Assembly: GCA_019915135.1 (NCBI GenBank)
Contig: JAHLMK010000006.1
Location: 2,232,001 to 2,296,000 of the forward strand
DNA: 64,000 bases
Source of the DNA: Strobilurus pachycystidiatus
Lineage: Eukaryota; Basidiomycota; Agaricomycetes; Agaricales; Physalacriaceae
Direction: 5' to 3'
Part shown: in pieces, positions 21,687-32,383 of the stretch
Numbering within the stretch: the stretch's first letter is position 1
How the letters are laid out: each line of letters starts with the position of its first letter
Translations under genes and position numbers: made by a program
The notes under the pieces: model-generated
Databases searched by the model: none
The model's input: the letters and a program-made list of their open reading frames with translations, nothing else
What the model was told of the DNA's origin: nothing

Positions 21687-21767
21687 TGAGTATTGAACCC
21701 ACGGAGTTCCGAGCCAGTCTCATGAAAATCAAGATTTAAGTGACCAGGACCTTTACCACTGGGCCAA
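21687..21767 (-). other. tRNA-like Pol III A/B-box sequence
   Basis: On the minus strand TGGCCCAGTGG (A-box form, 21757-21767) is followed by GTGGGTTCAATACTCAC (21686-21702), a good B-box and T-arm with a 5-bp stem. The acceptor stem does not pair, so it is not a regular tRNA gene. A tRNA-derived SINE head or a decayed tRNA is likely. Confidence 0.45.
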
Positions 21768-21968
21768 ACGGCAATGAATGCCTTACACTTTCACCCCATA
21801 AGTCACGTCCTTCTACTCTAACACTATTCAAAAAAAGTCATCTAAACGTGACTACAAGATATAATACATTTTGTGCGGCGGGTAAAAATTTTAATGTTCA
21901 GCGGGCGGTGCGGTACAGTGTCAAGAGATGTGGCTAAAATGTCCGTATGCATACATATAGTCTATGAA

Positions 21969-24311
21969 TCAACTGCGAAGTCCGTGAGGTACGAGAGGGG
22001 GGCGTCCGAATACATGATGGAAACACCTAACATAAGGGTAGGCGACACAATCCTCGGCAACGAGTTGCTCCCCGAGCTCCAGAGTTCCCTTGCCAAGACA
22101 CTTGGTCGCTGCCCTGACCGCGGCTCTGTCCATCTCGGGAACACCACGCCACCTGCGCATCACGCAGAACAACTCGCCAAAGGCCCGGCGCCGCTCTGGA
22201 TGGAATTGTGAACCAAATCCCTCATCATCCATGTTCTTGAAATCGCCGGGGATGAGGCTGCTCTCCCAATAGCTCATGGCACTGAGTACCCGAAGCTGTC
22301 GGTCCGCATGCAACGAGGCGTCCAGGTCATCAAAGGTAGGGTCCGGCACCTCCTCTCCTTCTTCAACTTCAGCCTCCGCGTCGACGTCAACATCCATGGC
22401 AGCCTCTGCAAATCCGGGCGGCTTGAGCTCATAGCATTGGCGGTCAAGGGTGAGGAATTCGAAGCGGAAGTTGATTTTGAACAGCTCCCAAAGTATCTCC
22501 TTGGCGATCCGGGCAGGTGGGACTTGATTCGTTTCTAATTCGGTGCCGCGCCAATCAACGAGGGAGTATTTGAGGTTAGAGATGTCCACAGTACCCTGAT
22601 AGAGCATAAGTAATGCAACTGTGAGTGAGCAAATACGCACCTGAAGACCACCCTTCTTGATACATTCATACAACTCCCTCTTTGTCTCTTGATGCTGCAC
22701 CTTCGAGTGCCCATCGCCTTCGCTTGGATGGAGCTCGATCCCCAAGATTTGCCTCCAAGAGTTGGCCTTCAGAGGCTCGAAAGCTGACGACTGTAGGCGG
22801 TAGTGGAGGACGTGGCACAGACGGACATAAGCGGTGAATATAAATTCGCGCGTGTGGTCTGTGTCGACGCCAGCAATGACATTGGGATTGGGGAGGGCGT
22901 AGCCAGCGTTGATGCCCGCGGCGGGAACGATTTGTGGAAGTTTGGCCGTGTCCGCCTTGACGTTGACAAGGGCTTTCATCCAACTGGCAACGGACCGCGG
23001 TATCAGAGGAGAATCCACATCCACAAACTTATTGTGGTCCACCCAAGGCGGACCTTTTGGCTTCAATGGTGTCGGGCGCGGTGGGCGCGAGGGCAGTGGA
23101 TCTGGAAAGCATTGAGCATGTAAGCACATTGTAAGATAAATACTTACAAGGTGCGCAAATGTGGGCAGCGGGGCGTGTGACACTGCGGGACGGTCCTGCA
23201 GCAGAGTGAACGGAGGCGGTTTGGTGCAAAGACAATGAGGGAGAGGGTTGGGGAGCGGCAGCAGAAGCAGAAGTTGACAAGGAAGGAAGGATGGCAACAC
23301 CTGACTTATCGGAGAAGAAATCCGGTGGGGAGGCGAGCTTCTTGATGTAGTGAGCCATTCCGCAATACCGTTCGAGGGAGGCGACACTGCCTTCAAAGAC
23401 AATGGGGTGAGGAGGAGTAGCGTGGGCATACAAAACTCTGAAGGCTTTGGGGCGCATCTCCGGCGGGTACGTGACCCAGCTGTCGACTCTCACACCTTCT
23501 TCTGCACCTATTGGGCGACAGAGCCAGACAGGAACACCCGCCTGACAATGACATTCAGTGCATAAGTAAGTTATGAACCTATAGACACTCACTCAATAGA
23601 GACTCTCCGTAAGGTCCTTCTGGTCGGTCACTGCACCGACCACATTCCGTACTCCAACCCGCTTTGCAGTAACATCTCGAAATATGGCTCGCACTTCCAG
23701 CAGCCAAGTCATGCGTGCCTCGACCTCGAGGATGAGACGCTGGAGCATGCACCACACCATGACCGCCTCGTCGTAGCTAGAGGGGATGTCAAGGCGCCCG
23801 GCAAGATACTTCATGCGGGGGAAAACATCGTGGAGGTAAGGATTGTTCTTGAGCTTGTCCTTGTTGTCCGTGCCCGCCAGCTTCAAGTTCTCGTCAGAAA
23901 GCCGCTTCTTGACTCGCCTCCAATGATCCTTCAAGATGTCGCAAAACTGGTGGTCGATGGTGCCAAGACCGGAAGATGTGTCTCCCAGCTTGACGGGTTT
24001 GAAATGTGAGCCTGTGGGGAGGAACCACAGAAGTTGGTCAACGTGTTGAAGGTTGGAGGGATGGCGGATAAGGGCAAGGTGGGCAACGGAATAGTCGAAC
24101 GGCTGCGGGTGGTAGAGGGGATTGTCTATGCCAAAATGACGGTCAGCGAGCATTGACACAATGTGGTTCTCGCGCGGATGAGGCGGGAGTTCGATGTGCT
24201 CGCACGCTGGGCCTCGTCAAAGTAGCTGACTTTGCCCTCATAAGACTTGAGGGGTGCGTACTTGACGCGCGATGGACCGACTGCAGCGGGTGTGGATGAG
24301 GCGTTGGACAT
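21969..24311 (-). pseudogene. Conserved unknown gene at the left side of the 20-kb element, with a frameshift and a TGA
   Basis: ATG 24311 (MSNASSTPAAVGPSRVKYAP). Introns at 23542-23592, 23102-23147 and 22596-22640; stop at 21969. The protein has no fold I can name. Coding character is clear from blocks such as HIVSMLADRHFG, AGVPVWLCRPIG, WVDHNKFVDVDSPL and YWESSLIPGDF. Two lesions: a one-base shift near 24205 (the frame jumps between DEAQR and CEHIELPPHPRENH) and an in-frame TGA at 23593-23595 at the exon end, where SLY-(R)-AGVPVW is expected and CGA would restore the frame. The C-terminal half has a Glu/Asp-rich stretch. From memory, similar proteins neighbour KDZ genes in mushrooms; this is not verified here. 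Whether it belongs to the hAT or the KDZ part is unresolved. Confidence 0.65.
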
Positions 24312-24785
24312 ACTGGTAGGCGGGTTCTGAAGGAAATGTAAGTTTGTCTTTGTAGGATCGAGCTGATAACACACCAAAGCAGGGATCTTTCACCGGGACT
24401 CGGACGGCAGTGTGCAAGAAGAGCGGGATCTACAATAAATGGGTTTGCCGTCGTCGCGGCTTAGGTAGAGAAGTGCCCAGATGCAGAGCAGGAGCGCCTG
24501 CGGCAGGAGACCGAGAGGCTGAAATGAGAGCAAGTTAGTCAGTATGGCAGATAGCACGGCGGAGTGAGAACACTTATCAGAGGGATCAGATAGATTGAAG
24601 ACTTGTGCGCTGCTGCCCGCCTTGCTAGCCGACCTATTGGCTGGCAGAGAGATCTAAATCAGTACGCGCCATAGTCAGGACAAATAGAAAAGGCATGCAC
24701 CTCGATTGCAACAAGGGCCGCACTACTCGTCACCGTTGGCGCTCCAATCCCGATTGGCCAGAGCCCGGCAGACAATGAGAAACAG

Positions 24786-24903
24786 CGGTGACAGACAATT
24801 AGTCTGCACCTGAGATGGACGGAACTCGGCCATTATCTGAGATCTGGAGACTGCAGCAAAGATAATTCGCGCAGGAGAGGAGATACTCGCCACTAACAAT
24901 GAG
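24786..24903. repeat. Inverted-repeat arm (left), pairs with 37653-37770
   Basis: 118 bp whose reverse complement matches 37653-37770 without gaps at roughly nine of ten positions by eye, for example 'gcagactaattgtctgtcac'. It lies upstream of the minus-strand gene at 21.9-24.3 kb, just as its partner lies upstream of the hAT transposase. Confidence 0.85.
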
Positions 24904-25024
24904 TCAGTGGTGGTAGCGACGGCGATGGGAAGGCGGGAGCAGTGTTGGCGGGGCGGGACAGTGGTGGTTGGGAGTCAGGAGTTGGGGGATCGTTGCCTAA
25001 TTGGCGTGTCACGCCCCGGTCCTG

Positions 25025-25101
25025 GTGGCGTGGCATTTCGGCGACCTGGCTTTTTTTTTTCACAAGTCAGTTCCACAGCCTTTGCCGAAATGCCGCGCCA
25101 C
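25025..25101. repeat. 77-bp MITE-like hairpin
   Basis: Arms GTGGCGTGGCATTTCGGC (25025-25042) and its complement with one mismatch (25084-25101), around a loop with a run of T. It has no counterpart at the other inverted-repeat arm, so it was probably inserted there. No clear TSD. Confidence 0.6.
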
Positions 25102-25144
25102 GTTACAACGGTCGGAAAATAAGAAAAACTACCCGTTACAACGG
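25101..25144. repeat. CGTTAYAACGG inverted-repeat arm (left), pairs with 37539-37582
   Basis: CGTTACAACGG, an A-rich spacer, CCGTTACAACGG. The reverse complement of 37539-37582 has the same 44-bp layout with scattered differences. It is a candidate terminal repeat of a KDZ unit (25.1-37.6 kb), but the immediate flanks show no TSD. Confidence 0.6.
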
Positions 25145-25850
25145 GGGCTTACCTAACGGGCCAGACCTGGCTGCGCGGCCGGGTCCAGGCTGGTCCACGT
25201 GATAGCGCGCTGGTCGCGCCCACCCGCCAGCTCCTCCCAAAACGGCTGGAATCTGTTCCTAGCGCGCTCGCTGCCGTTCCGCCAATAATATGCGGCCGGG
25301 GATTTTGATTGCACCGTTCGGCACTCCGGCAATCCGCATCCACGCGCCCCGCCCAGCTCCCGCTCCCGTTCCCGGATTGCTCCCCATCGGTGGGCACCAT
25401 ATTCCAATCAGGCATTGCCTTAGCTACTCATTTCTCATTGAAACTGATCATCGACACTTCTTACATTCCTACGCCACACATGGCTAGTCAGTAATATTAA
25501 TAGCATTTACCCTGATTCTCCTCCTTGGAATATTTGGTCTCTAAGGCATCCCGCTCGAATGCGGATGACATACCCACCGTAGTACACCACCCCGACCAGC
25601 ATCACAACCCACGGACTTGTACCAGAAAATCACAATGCGCAAGGAAAGGCCGGTCTGTGCAATCCGATCACGTGCATGTTGAAAGGCACTTAGATGCAAT
25701 CAATGCATTGGAATATCCAATACTAAGTACTATAAACCTCACCGGGATGTAATAAACACGTTCACGATCAAATGCATTGCATGTAAAGACGAGTACATGC
25801 AAGACATGTCGTGTAAGTTCATCTGATCAAGAAGTACGTATGCAATGCCG
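25145..25850. other. No gene seen
   Basis: GC-rich then AT-rich stretch between the inverted-repeat arm and the 3' end of the minus-strand gene at 25851-27488. Open frames are short and antisense pairs only. Confidence 0.45.
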
Positions 25851-27488
25851 TTACTCGTCACTGCTTGCTTCTATCGAATTTGGGGCCATAGCCTCTGGAA
25901 GGTCCATTTGCGCAGACAGGTCGGGGGATGAAGAGGGGAGAATGTGTGCCGACGATCCAGAAGACCTCGCTGAAGGAGAACCCAGCAAGTCATCTGGCGA
26001 CTGTTGCGTCGACCCGGCGAACGGAAACACCCCCATATCGTGCATATCCTCAAACGGCCCTAATCCCCCTACAGCCACCTCGAGCTGGCGGAAGTAATCA
26101 TCCCCCACTTGCCAATCAACAACGTTTTGCATTCCTTCCCCAACTTCGGTCGTCAAACCAACATCTGACATCATGACATTGGTATCACCACCCGGCAGGA
26201 GACTATCGTCGACATCCGCCGTCGGTTTGCGTGCAACAGGTGGTGGGATATCCCATACAACTGGAGGGAAGGTAGGGACCGTCTCGCTGAGGGCGTCCTC
26301 GGCGTTCGTCACTTTGCCATCGAGCCCGCCACCTACGACTCCCGTCTCTGGCTGTGCGGCTTTTGTCGGCCTCTTCGGTTTAGGTCGAGCAGTTGCCGGC
26401 TTCGCTGGAACATTGTCGCCGTCGCTGATGGCCCCACTCTCCGCCAGCGCCTTGGCAATCGGCGCCAGACGTTTAGTTCCTGCGCCAGCGGTGACCTTCG
26501 CTACCTTCTGCTTGCGCCCCCCTCATCTTTCCCATCCGCCTCTCGTGCTCGTTTCTTCCGCCCACCGCCCAGGTTTTCGTTCCCTCCCTCCTCTGCGCCG
26601 TCCTCATCACCGTCTTCTTCATCGACTGGGATTGGCGCGGTGGCGTAGACGAAGGTAGTTCGGGCGCGTCAGGCACCGCGATGACACCTGTAGGTGACGC
26701 AGAAGAGAGCTCTGACTTTGAGATTGGCGCAGGTGGCGTAGACGATGGTTGTTCAGACGCGTCAGGCATTGAGATGAGTCCGGCCAAGTCGGCAGCAGAC
26801 ACGGTAGGGAGAGGGTTGGGCTGAGAGACTGCAGTGGCTGTGAGTCGGTCGGTAAAACCGGAGACAGGCGCCAAATGTCCAGAACGCGTCGCCATCTGCC
26901 CGTTGATTTTGACGCCCCTCTCGCACATGAACTGTTGCACGGCTGACCGTGCACGAACAGGTCGTTTGACGCCTACGAGGGTGCACATCAACTCCTCAAA
27001 GGTGTCCGCGGCCGTGATACTGTTGATTTTCTTGCGGCGCCGCTTCGCCTTCCTGTAGCGGTAAGCGCACCAAGCAGCAATACGCTGCACGACCATTAAT
27101 ACAATATTTTCCAGCGAGCAGAGCACTATGGAAGTACCTTATTCATTCTCTGGAGATGCATCCCCTTCGCTGATACCTCCTCTGGCGTCAATTTCGAATC
27201 GTCGGGTGGTGGGGCCTTTGGGTCGTAGGGCGTTATTGTCTCCGGTTTTTGCCAGTCTAGCATTGGCCATGGGAAGGCGTGGTGAAAATGATTCTGGATG
27301 ACCTTCATGGCCACTGCAGCGTCCTGCCAGCTGCGTTCGACAGCATCAAAGTAGGCCGGCAGCAAAGGAGAGACAAGTTCCTCCCGCTTTCCGTCCATCC
27401 AGCCCTTGTCATTACGTCGCTCCTGCTTCGAGATTTTTGCGCGTTGTTTCTTGGCCTTCTTCTTTCCCGCCGTCGCATTACGAACCAT
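25851..27488 (-). pseudogene. KDZ-associated unknown gene with two frameshifts
   Basis: ATG 27488 (MVRNATAGKKKAKKQRAKIS, strongly basic). Intron 27085-27137 joins QRMNK to RIAAWCAYRYRKAKRRRKK. Further on come FEELMCTLVGVKRPVRARSAVQQFM, Pro/Ser-rich repeats containing PELPSSTPP, an acidic stretch and a C-terminus ending NSIEASSDE. The RM..I..W..YR plus L.GV..P.RAR...Q.FM layout resembles proteins encoded next to KDZ and related transposases in mushrooms (from memory). The frame is lost twice by single-base deletions: near 26642 (PPAPIPVDEED expected) and in a run of G near 26524 (EGGRKQKVAKV expected). Sequencing error in the G run cannot be excluded. Confidence 0.55.
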
Positions 27489-27622
27489 ATTAGTCGAGGA
27501 AGCAGCGGGCGGTTCTGCGGAGGGTGGAATGCGATAGAACGAGTAACCGGCAATAGGACGGCAACAACCGAGGGGGGCAAATGGTATAACATATCGTTAT
27601 TTCATTCTTCAACCCCAACCAC

Positions 27623-28464
27623 ATGGACGACAGCAAGGAACCAGGAGGAGTCGTCGCTGCGGATGTTGCGACGACTCCTGCGAGCCGCCTGTCGCCCACC
27701 GCGCCTCCCTTCCTCCCGCCTCTCAATAGCAGCATGGTCATAGAGCTTGACGACGGTGACTCCGACAACGAGGAGCCACATCTTGCCGCTCAGAGCTTGA
27801 CCGCCCGTGATTATAGTAAGTTCGCCGCAACGTCGCCAAATCTTTGACAAGCAGTAATATCCATGCCCAGATCCCAGTATCACCGTCTCCAACGTGTCGC
27901 ATCAACTGGTTTTTTTCCCTCCTGGCTATGTGTATGATCCGGATATCCCGCAAGACCATTATGTGCCGAAGGACCATCCTTTCCGCGTCGGTCTGACATA
28001 TCCTACCGTACCCAGCGAGCCCCTCCAGCCAACCTTGGTTCCCGTGCGTCCGGATGGGAAGAAGGTCCATTTCTATGTGACTACTATTGGGCGCAAAGTT
28101 GGAATTGTGCTTGACTCGTAAGTGGTACCATTTCATATTCAACCCTGCTGACGTCAAACGCAGAGAGGAAGGGCGTGCACTTGCGACGGGCGTCAGCGAC
28201 GGGAACAGCATCAAGAAGGGCTCTCAGAGTGGCGCACTCAAGATGTTCAATGACCATCTCGCCGCCGGACGTGTTATTGTCCGCCAGCCGCGAGTATCTC
28301 ACCCGTAAGTTTTGTCATACATCCTCATGCATGCCGTTCTGACATTGTTTCCCATTCGCAGTGACCTGGTCATCACGGCCCGCAGCGGGACGGTTTTCTT
28401 GGGTGGGGCGGTCATTGTCATCGTCCCTGTAATTGTCGCGGCCCTTGTTATTTATCTACGCTAA
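27623..28464 (+). CDS. RNase H1 N-terminal/viroplasmin-like domain protein with C-terminal membrane segment
   Basis: Four exons (27623-27815, 27871-28117, 28164-28304, 28362-28464) give 227 aa without a stop. Residues about 128-185 (HFYVTTIGRKVGIVLDS, then a variable linker, then GALKMFNDHLAAGRV) match the plan of the RNase H1 N-terminal/caulimovirus viroplasmin-type domain: YVV.xGRxxGI, then a conserved F....A element. That domain binds RNA/DNA hybrids or dsRNA in RNase H1. The last about 20 residues (FLGGAVIVIVPVIVAALVIY) form one hydrophobic helix, which is unusual for this family. It sits 57 bp before a second gene of the same family. The role is inferred. Confidence 0.6.
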
Positions 28465-28520
28465 TTACATGATGGCCCTGATCTCTCTTGTACCGTCCTG
28501 TCTTCTCTTGATCATTGAAC

Positions 28521-29429
28521 ATGGCCAATGCGCGAGACCCAATCATTTGGATCAACTCAGACGAGGAGGGAGACCCCACCGTAATCCATCCGCCGCCTGC
28601 AGACGATGTCGACGAACTGGTGAAGGCACTATGTGCGATGTCGGTCCGGGAGAAAGTCGATCGTACCCTCTACCGTATGAACACGCGGCGGGGCGTCCAA
28701 TTCACACCCAAATGGAATGCCTTCCTTCCCATTCATATCATAACTTTCACTCACACACATGCTAGGTCGCGCGCAGGCGCCAGTCAAGCCATCGAGGGTT
28801 CTTACGTCGAGGCAATGCATAAGCGGGAACGCAGGAAGCGTATCAAAGCGCAGGCATATGTAATTTTTATAGGGCGGAGCACTGGTGTGGCTTTGGATTG
28901 GCAAGTACTTTGTACCCCCCCCACTGTGACATGACTGACATGTACGCCACACAGGGATACATGTTCCGCCAAAACCCAAGGTGTGGCCCTCAACATCATG
29001 CAGGGATTCAAGTCCCGCCTAGCGGCAGTCAGTGCGCACGCGTACGCATTGGCAGAGCAGCTTATCAAAGATGCTGGAGAGAGAGCCAGGCATATTTACG
29101 TTCCCGCAATATCCGTGTTCAATCCCCATGCTGCCCCCGAGTTTCTCCTCCCAAACCCCATTTCTGAAGGAGCTATGTCGTCAGGATTTTGGGTGGTTCA
29201 TGTGGGGGTTATACCTGGAATTTACGGGACCTAGTGAGTGATTCGATTTCTTCGCCTGCTTTCGTCGCGGCTTCTGATTCAAATTGAAAGTGTCGAGGCG
29301 GCGTGGCAGTGTGTCGGCGTACCAGGTGGCCTCTATGAATCCTTCGAGACGGTGAACACAGCTCGCGGCGCCTGGAGGGTTGCTGTTACTCGCCGGATTA
29401 TCCGCTCTTACGTCGATCTTGGCTTGTAA
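28521..29429 (+). CDS. Protein with two RNase H1 N-terminal/viroplasmin-like modules
   Basis: Exons 28521-28900, 28955-29233 and 29291-29429 give 265 aa. The first intron uses a GC donor (gcaagt...acag), and only this splice keeps the frame (ALDW to DTCSAKTQG). Module 1, about 112-170: QAYVIFIGRSTGVALDW ... QGFKSRLAAVSAHA. Module 2, about 204-248: FWVVHVGVIPGIYGTYVEA ... YESFETVNTARGAW. The second is the better match to the hybrid-binding domain, with the aromatic-rich FWVVHVG..PGIY start. It starts with an acidic leader (SDEEGDP). It forms a co-directional pair with the gene at 27623. It may bind nucleic-acid hybrids of the element or host; this is inferred. No catalytic RNase H domain is present. 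Confidence 0.6.
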
Positions 29430-29497
29430 CGCGAAATGGGGCTCGCGGAAGTCTCTGTATTAATATCCGACGCAATATGATTGATTCACTGGTGGAC

Positions 29498-30188
29498 TTA
29501 TGCCTCGTAAGAATGATACAAAAGTTGCCCGGCCATCTCCTTTTCCTTCAAGTCATTCGCGGCAAAGTGGTTGAAGATATCCTTGATGCAGTCGACTATG
29601 CACTCGAGCCGGTCCGCGCCCTCTTCCAGACTCTTCCTCGTAACTCCACCATCCCGTAAATCTGGATCCATCCTGGCGGCGTGCACAAGATTGAGTGCCT
29701 GCTGCCACACCGAACTAACGCTACTGCAGACCTCCATCAGCGACTGCACCGTCTCATCGCCTGGGTGAGCAATAGCGTGACGAGCCCAGTGATTCGCCCA
29801 ACGGTATACGTTGTTGTTGGTCAGTACTCTAACCTCCGCTAAGAATAGGGCCATCTGTCTTCGGTATTGGCGACTCGACGCGCTCTCGGCTCTGATACCA
29901 TTTCTTAGGTGCATAATATATTGCTTGCATTTGGAGTGGCACTTACATCCTCTCGGGAGTGGGCTCCTTGGGAGCTTTGGCGACTGTCTGGACTGATACA
30001 GCCTTGCTCTTGGAATCGTACTTCTGCTTGGCATTGGCATTGTAAATGTCTCGCTTCCTGTAAGCATTTCTGTGAGAGTCATATTGATTTTGCATCGGAA
30101 GCGCTTACTTGAGCCAGTGCTTGCGCTTAGATTCTTTCCTAGCAAATTCTCGGTCTTTGTCTGTTTTATAGACGGGTTTGCGACCCAT
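29498..30188 (-). CDS. Unknown 202-aa satellite gene
   Basis: ATG 30188. Exons 30109-30188, 29947-30069 and 29498-29903, with short introns of 39 and 43 bp. The N-terminus is highly basic (MGRKPVYKTDKDREFARKES, KHWLKNAYRKRDIYN), suggesting nucleic-acid contact. The rest is a helical region containing MALFLAEVRVLTNNNVYRW and a C-terminal helix rich in charged residues. No stop or frameshift. No family recognised. It is convergent with the gene at 28521 and lies in the KDZ neighbourhood. Confidence 0.55.
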
Positions 30189-30765
30189 CACTAAGGACTT
30201 GTACGCGTCTGGTAAGCAAACAAGTCAAACGTTCATGAGAGACTCACTTTTCTGTGTCCGGAGACAATGACGGTTGTTGTGAAGAGTGTTGCAAAAGTTC
30301 CGTCCAGCCTTTTGAAGTATACTTGCCATTGCTTCGCACCATATTAATTCACCGTACCGTAATGTCGTGTAATAGATGGACCCTCCCTTACACACTCAAT
30401 GCTCTTTTCGAGGCGCAGACAGATTTCACCGTGAGCACGGCATGCATCTACACTGGTGCGCCGATACACTAACATATTCCTAGACACTTATTATTTCGCC
30501 CAAAGAGTTATGTGTTCCATCCTCATATTGCATCAGCCTCAAGGTCTACTCTAGTTGGAAGATCATGCGAGTATTTCTCCTTCCCCGTGCAACGGCGAGC
30601 GGGATGCAAAATACAAGCGGGTTCCCTAGACATTTATCCTCCAAGGTATGGGTCCGTCATTTGGCAGGTTCCCTAGACACTTATGCGTTGCAAATTTGGC
30701 GCAAGTCTCCTTCCCAGACTCTAATTTCCAATATATACTTCCCATCTTCTCTGTCCTTCCCACCA
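30189..30765. other. No gene seen
   Basis: Contains two similar short phrases 'ggttccctagacattta' and 'ggttccctagacactta' (30617 and 30667). No coding frame that I can support. Confidence 0.4.
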
Positions 30766-30977
30766 CATGGAGCAGGGCAGACGCAGCACGTTGGTGCCGT
30801 CCAGCTTGGACCCCGAACTCCAAGCTCTCGCAAGACGACGTTGTACTCAGACCTCACCACCTTCCCTCTCCACAAGCGGGCTGGAGTCTCGTCACCGCCC
30901 ACCTCGCGGTCGCGCTCGGTAAGTAAGCAGAAGCCAGATCCTAGGAGCGTCACCCTGCTCATCCAGCTATATCCTAG

Positions 30978-31523
30978 ATGTCGAGCGGCAACGTCAGTAT
31001 GGATACCGAGGAGTCTGCGCCTCCTCGCTTCTGCCTCCCCGTAAGACCTTACCCGTGCTTCACTCCGCAGTCCTCAATGATTTTTCTCTTCAGGCGGCAC
31101 GTTCAAATTGTCCACGCTTCGTTGTTAGCCCAGATCAAAACCGGGATAAATTGCTACAATGTCTACACCACCTCTCGCCGTCCCTATGTTTTCATACACT
31201 CGTACATGCAGGACCTGGTCTCGGCTACCGACACGCCTTATTGCGCATACTTCGACAGTTTCAAATTTGTCGCCGGCCTTGCAAGTGACGTCCGAGATCT
31301 CGCCGGGTCTTTGGACGACTTGTGTGGCGCACACCCGCAGTACATGTCGTCTGTCTATGAGGTCCGTCAGAAGAGGCTACCGCTTGAGAATTTGGTGCAG
31401 ATGTTTTTGGATATCGCTGTGTGCTTGGCAGCGGATTCGAAGCTTGGGATCGATAGAGACACCTCCCTCATCTCGAGATTTGGCCCCGGCAGTTTCATAG
31501 GCAGTAGTATATTCCCTCGTTAG
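30978..31523 (+). CDS. Unknown satellite gene, 5' structure uncertain
   Basis: The frame ending at 31523 has convincing protein character from about 31080 on: FIHSYMQDLVSATDTPYCAY, FDSFKFVAGLASDVRDLAG, LPLENLVQMFLDIAVCLAAD. I use ATG 30978 (MSSGNVSMDTEESAPP). An upstream ATG at 30766 with a Ser/Arg-rich exon and a gtaagt donor near 30919 could be the true start, but no splice joins it in frame. No family recognised. Helical, soluble. Part of the KDZ gene cluster. Confidence 0.45.
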   Translation: MSSGNVSMDTEESAPPRFCLPVRPYPCFTPQSSMIFLFRRHVQIVHASLLAQIKTGINCYNVYTTSRRPYVFIHSYMQDLVSATDTPYCAYFDSFKFVAGLASDVRDLAGSLDDLCGAHPQYMSSVYEVRQKRLPLENLVQMFLDIAVCLAADSKLGIDRDTSLISRFGPGSFIGSSIFPR

Positions 31524-31815
31524 ATACGTACAGTCTAGAATGTACCCAATTTGACTCCATCGAATGCAAATTGACTGTGCCATCATTGGCATGGATCCTA
31601 ATTAACGATTAGGTGATATTTGCTATTGGGCATGCGTGAGCGGCCCATATGCTTCGTCAACTATCAGATACGATGTGGTGGCGTGGCGTCGTTTGTTTGT
31701 TGTTGCTTTCAGGAATTGACCACCTTGATTCTTTGTGTAGGCGTATAACGTCGTTGTTTGTATTCTATCAACGGGCAGGACAGAATAGATTTGTCAACAT
31801 ATGGACCCCAACACC

Positions 31816-32141
31816 TCAGGCACTCGCACCCTCTTCAGCCTTCTTCAACTCTGCCAATTGCCAGGGGCAGGCGGCGTCGTATGAAACCAGATGCGGTCCG
31901 ACTTCTGATCGCAGGTCAGTTGCGTGTTCGGGGGGAAAAAGTAAGGAAAAGGAAACGTACTAGTGATAGCGCTCCAAACGCGCTCAATGCCCTCTCCGTC
32001 ACTGCCGACGGCACGCTCCCCCTTCGTCCATTGCTCGGGACGTGCGCTACACTCGGAGGTGTGAGCGTGTGCATTCCAATTTCCGCCCTTGGGAAGCAAA
32101 TGAGTCGTTGCCGTCGTGGAACTGTTGGACTGAGTAGTCAT
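31816..32141 (-). CDS. Small unknown gene, 89 aa
   Basis: ATG 32141, exon 31961-32141, intron 31905-31960 (gtacgt...atcag), exon 31816-31904. The spliced frame is exact and turns an implausible tail into VGPHLVSYDAACPWQLAELK. The core is GGNWNAHAHTSECSARPEQW followed by GSDGEGIERVWSAI. The DGEGIER.WS phrase resembles the catalytic-Glu region of KDZ transposases, so this may be a relic of one, but the resemblance is short. Confidence is low. Confidence 0.35.
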
Positions 32142-32383
32142 GCTCGAAACGGAATGGGAAGGTGTCGAGATAAGTGCGTTCCACCGAAAGGTACTACTTA
32201 TGTGAGCGCATGGGTGGGCAGAAGATATTGGATATACCTTTTTACAAGGCGACATGACTGCGACATGATGCAGTCATGTCAGCTCATGGTGCCAGGCTTT
32301 GGGAAATTGCATATACCTTTTTCAACGGGGACCCCAATGCCAAGTAATCGCGTCAGGGTGCTCTCGCCTTGCCACACGCCCTC

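Noticed and set aside
21687..21767. Functional tRNA gene
   Set aside because: A- and B-box are present but the acceptor stem does not pair and the arm between them is too long for a standard tRNA.
30766..30919. Upstream exon of the gene ending at 31523
   Set aside because: The donor is plausible but no acceptor joins it to the good downstream frame without a stop or shift.
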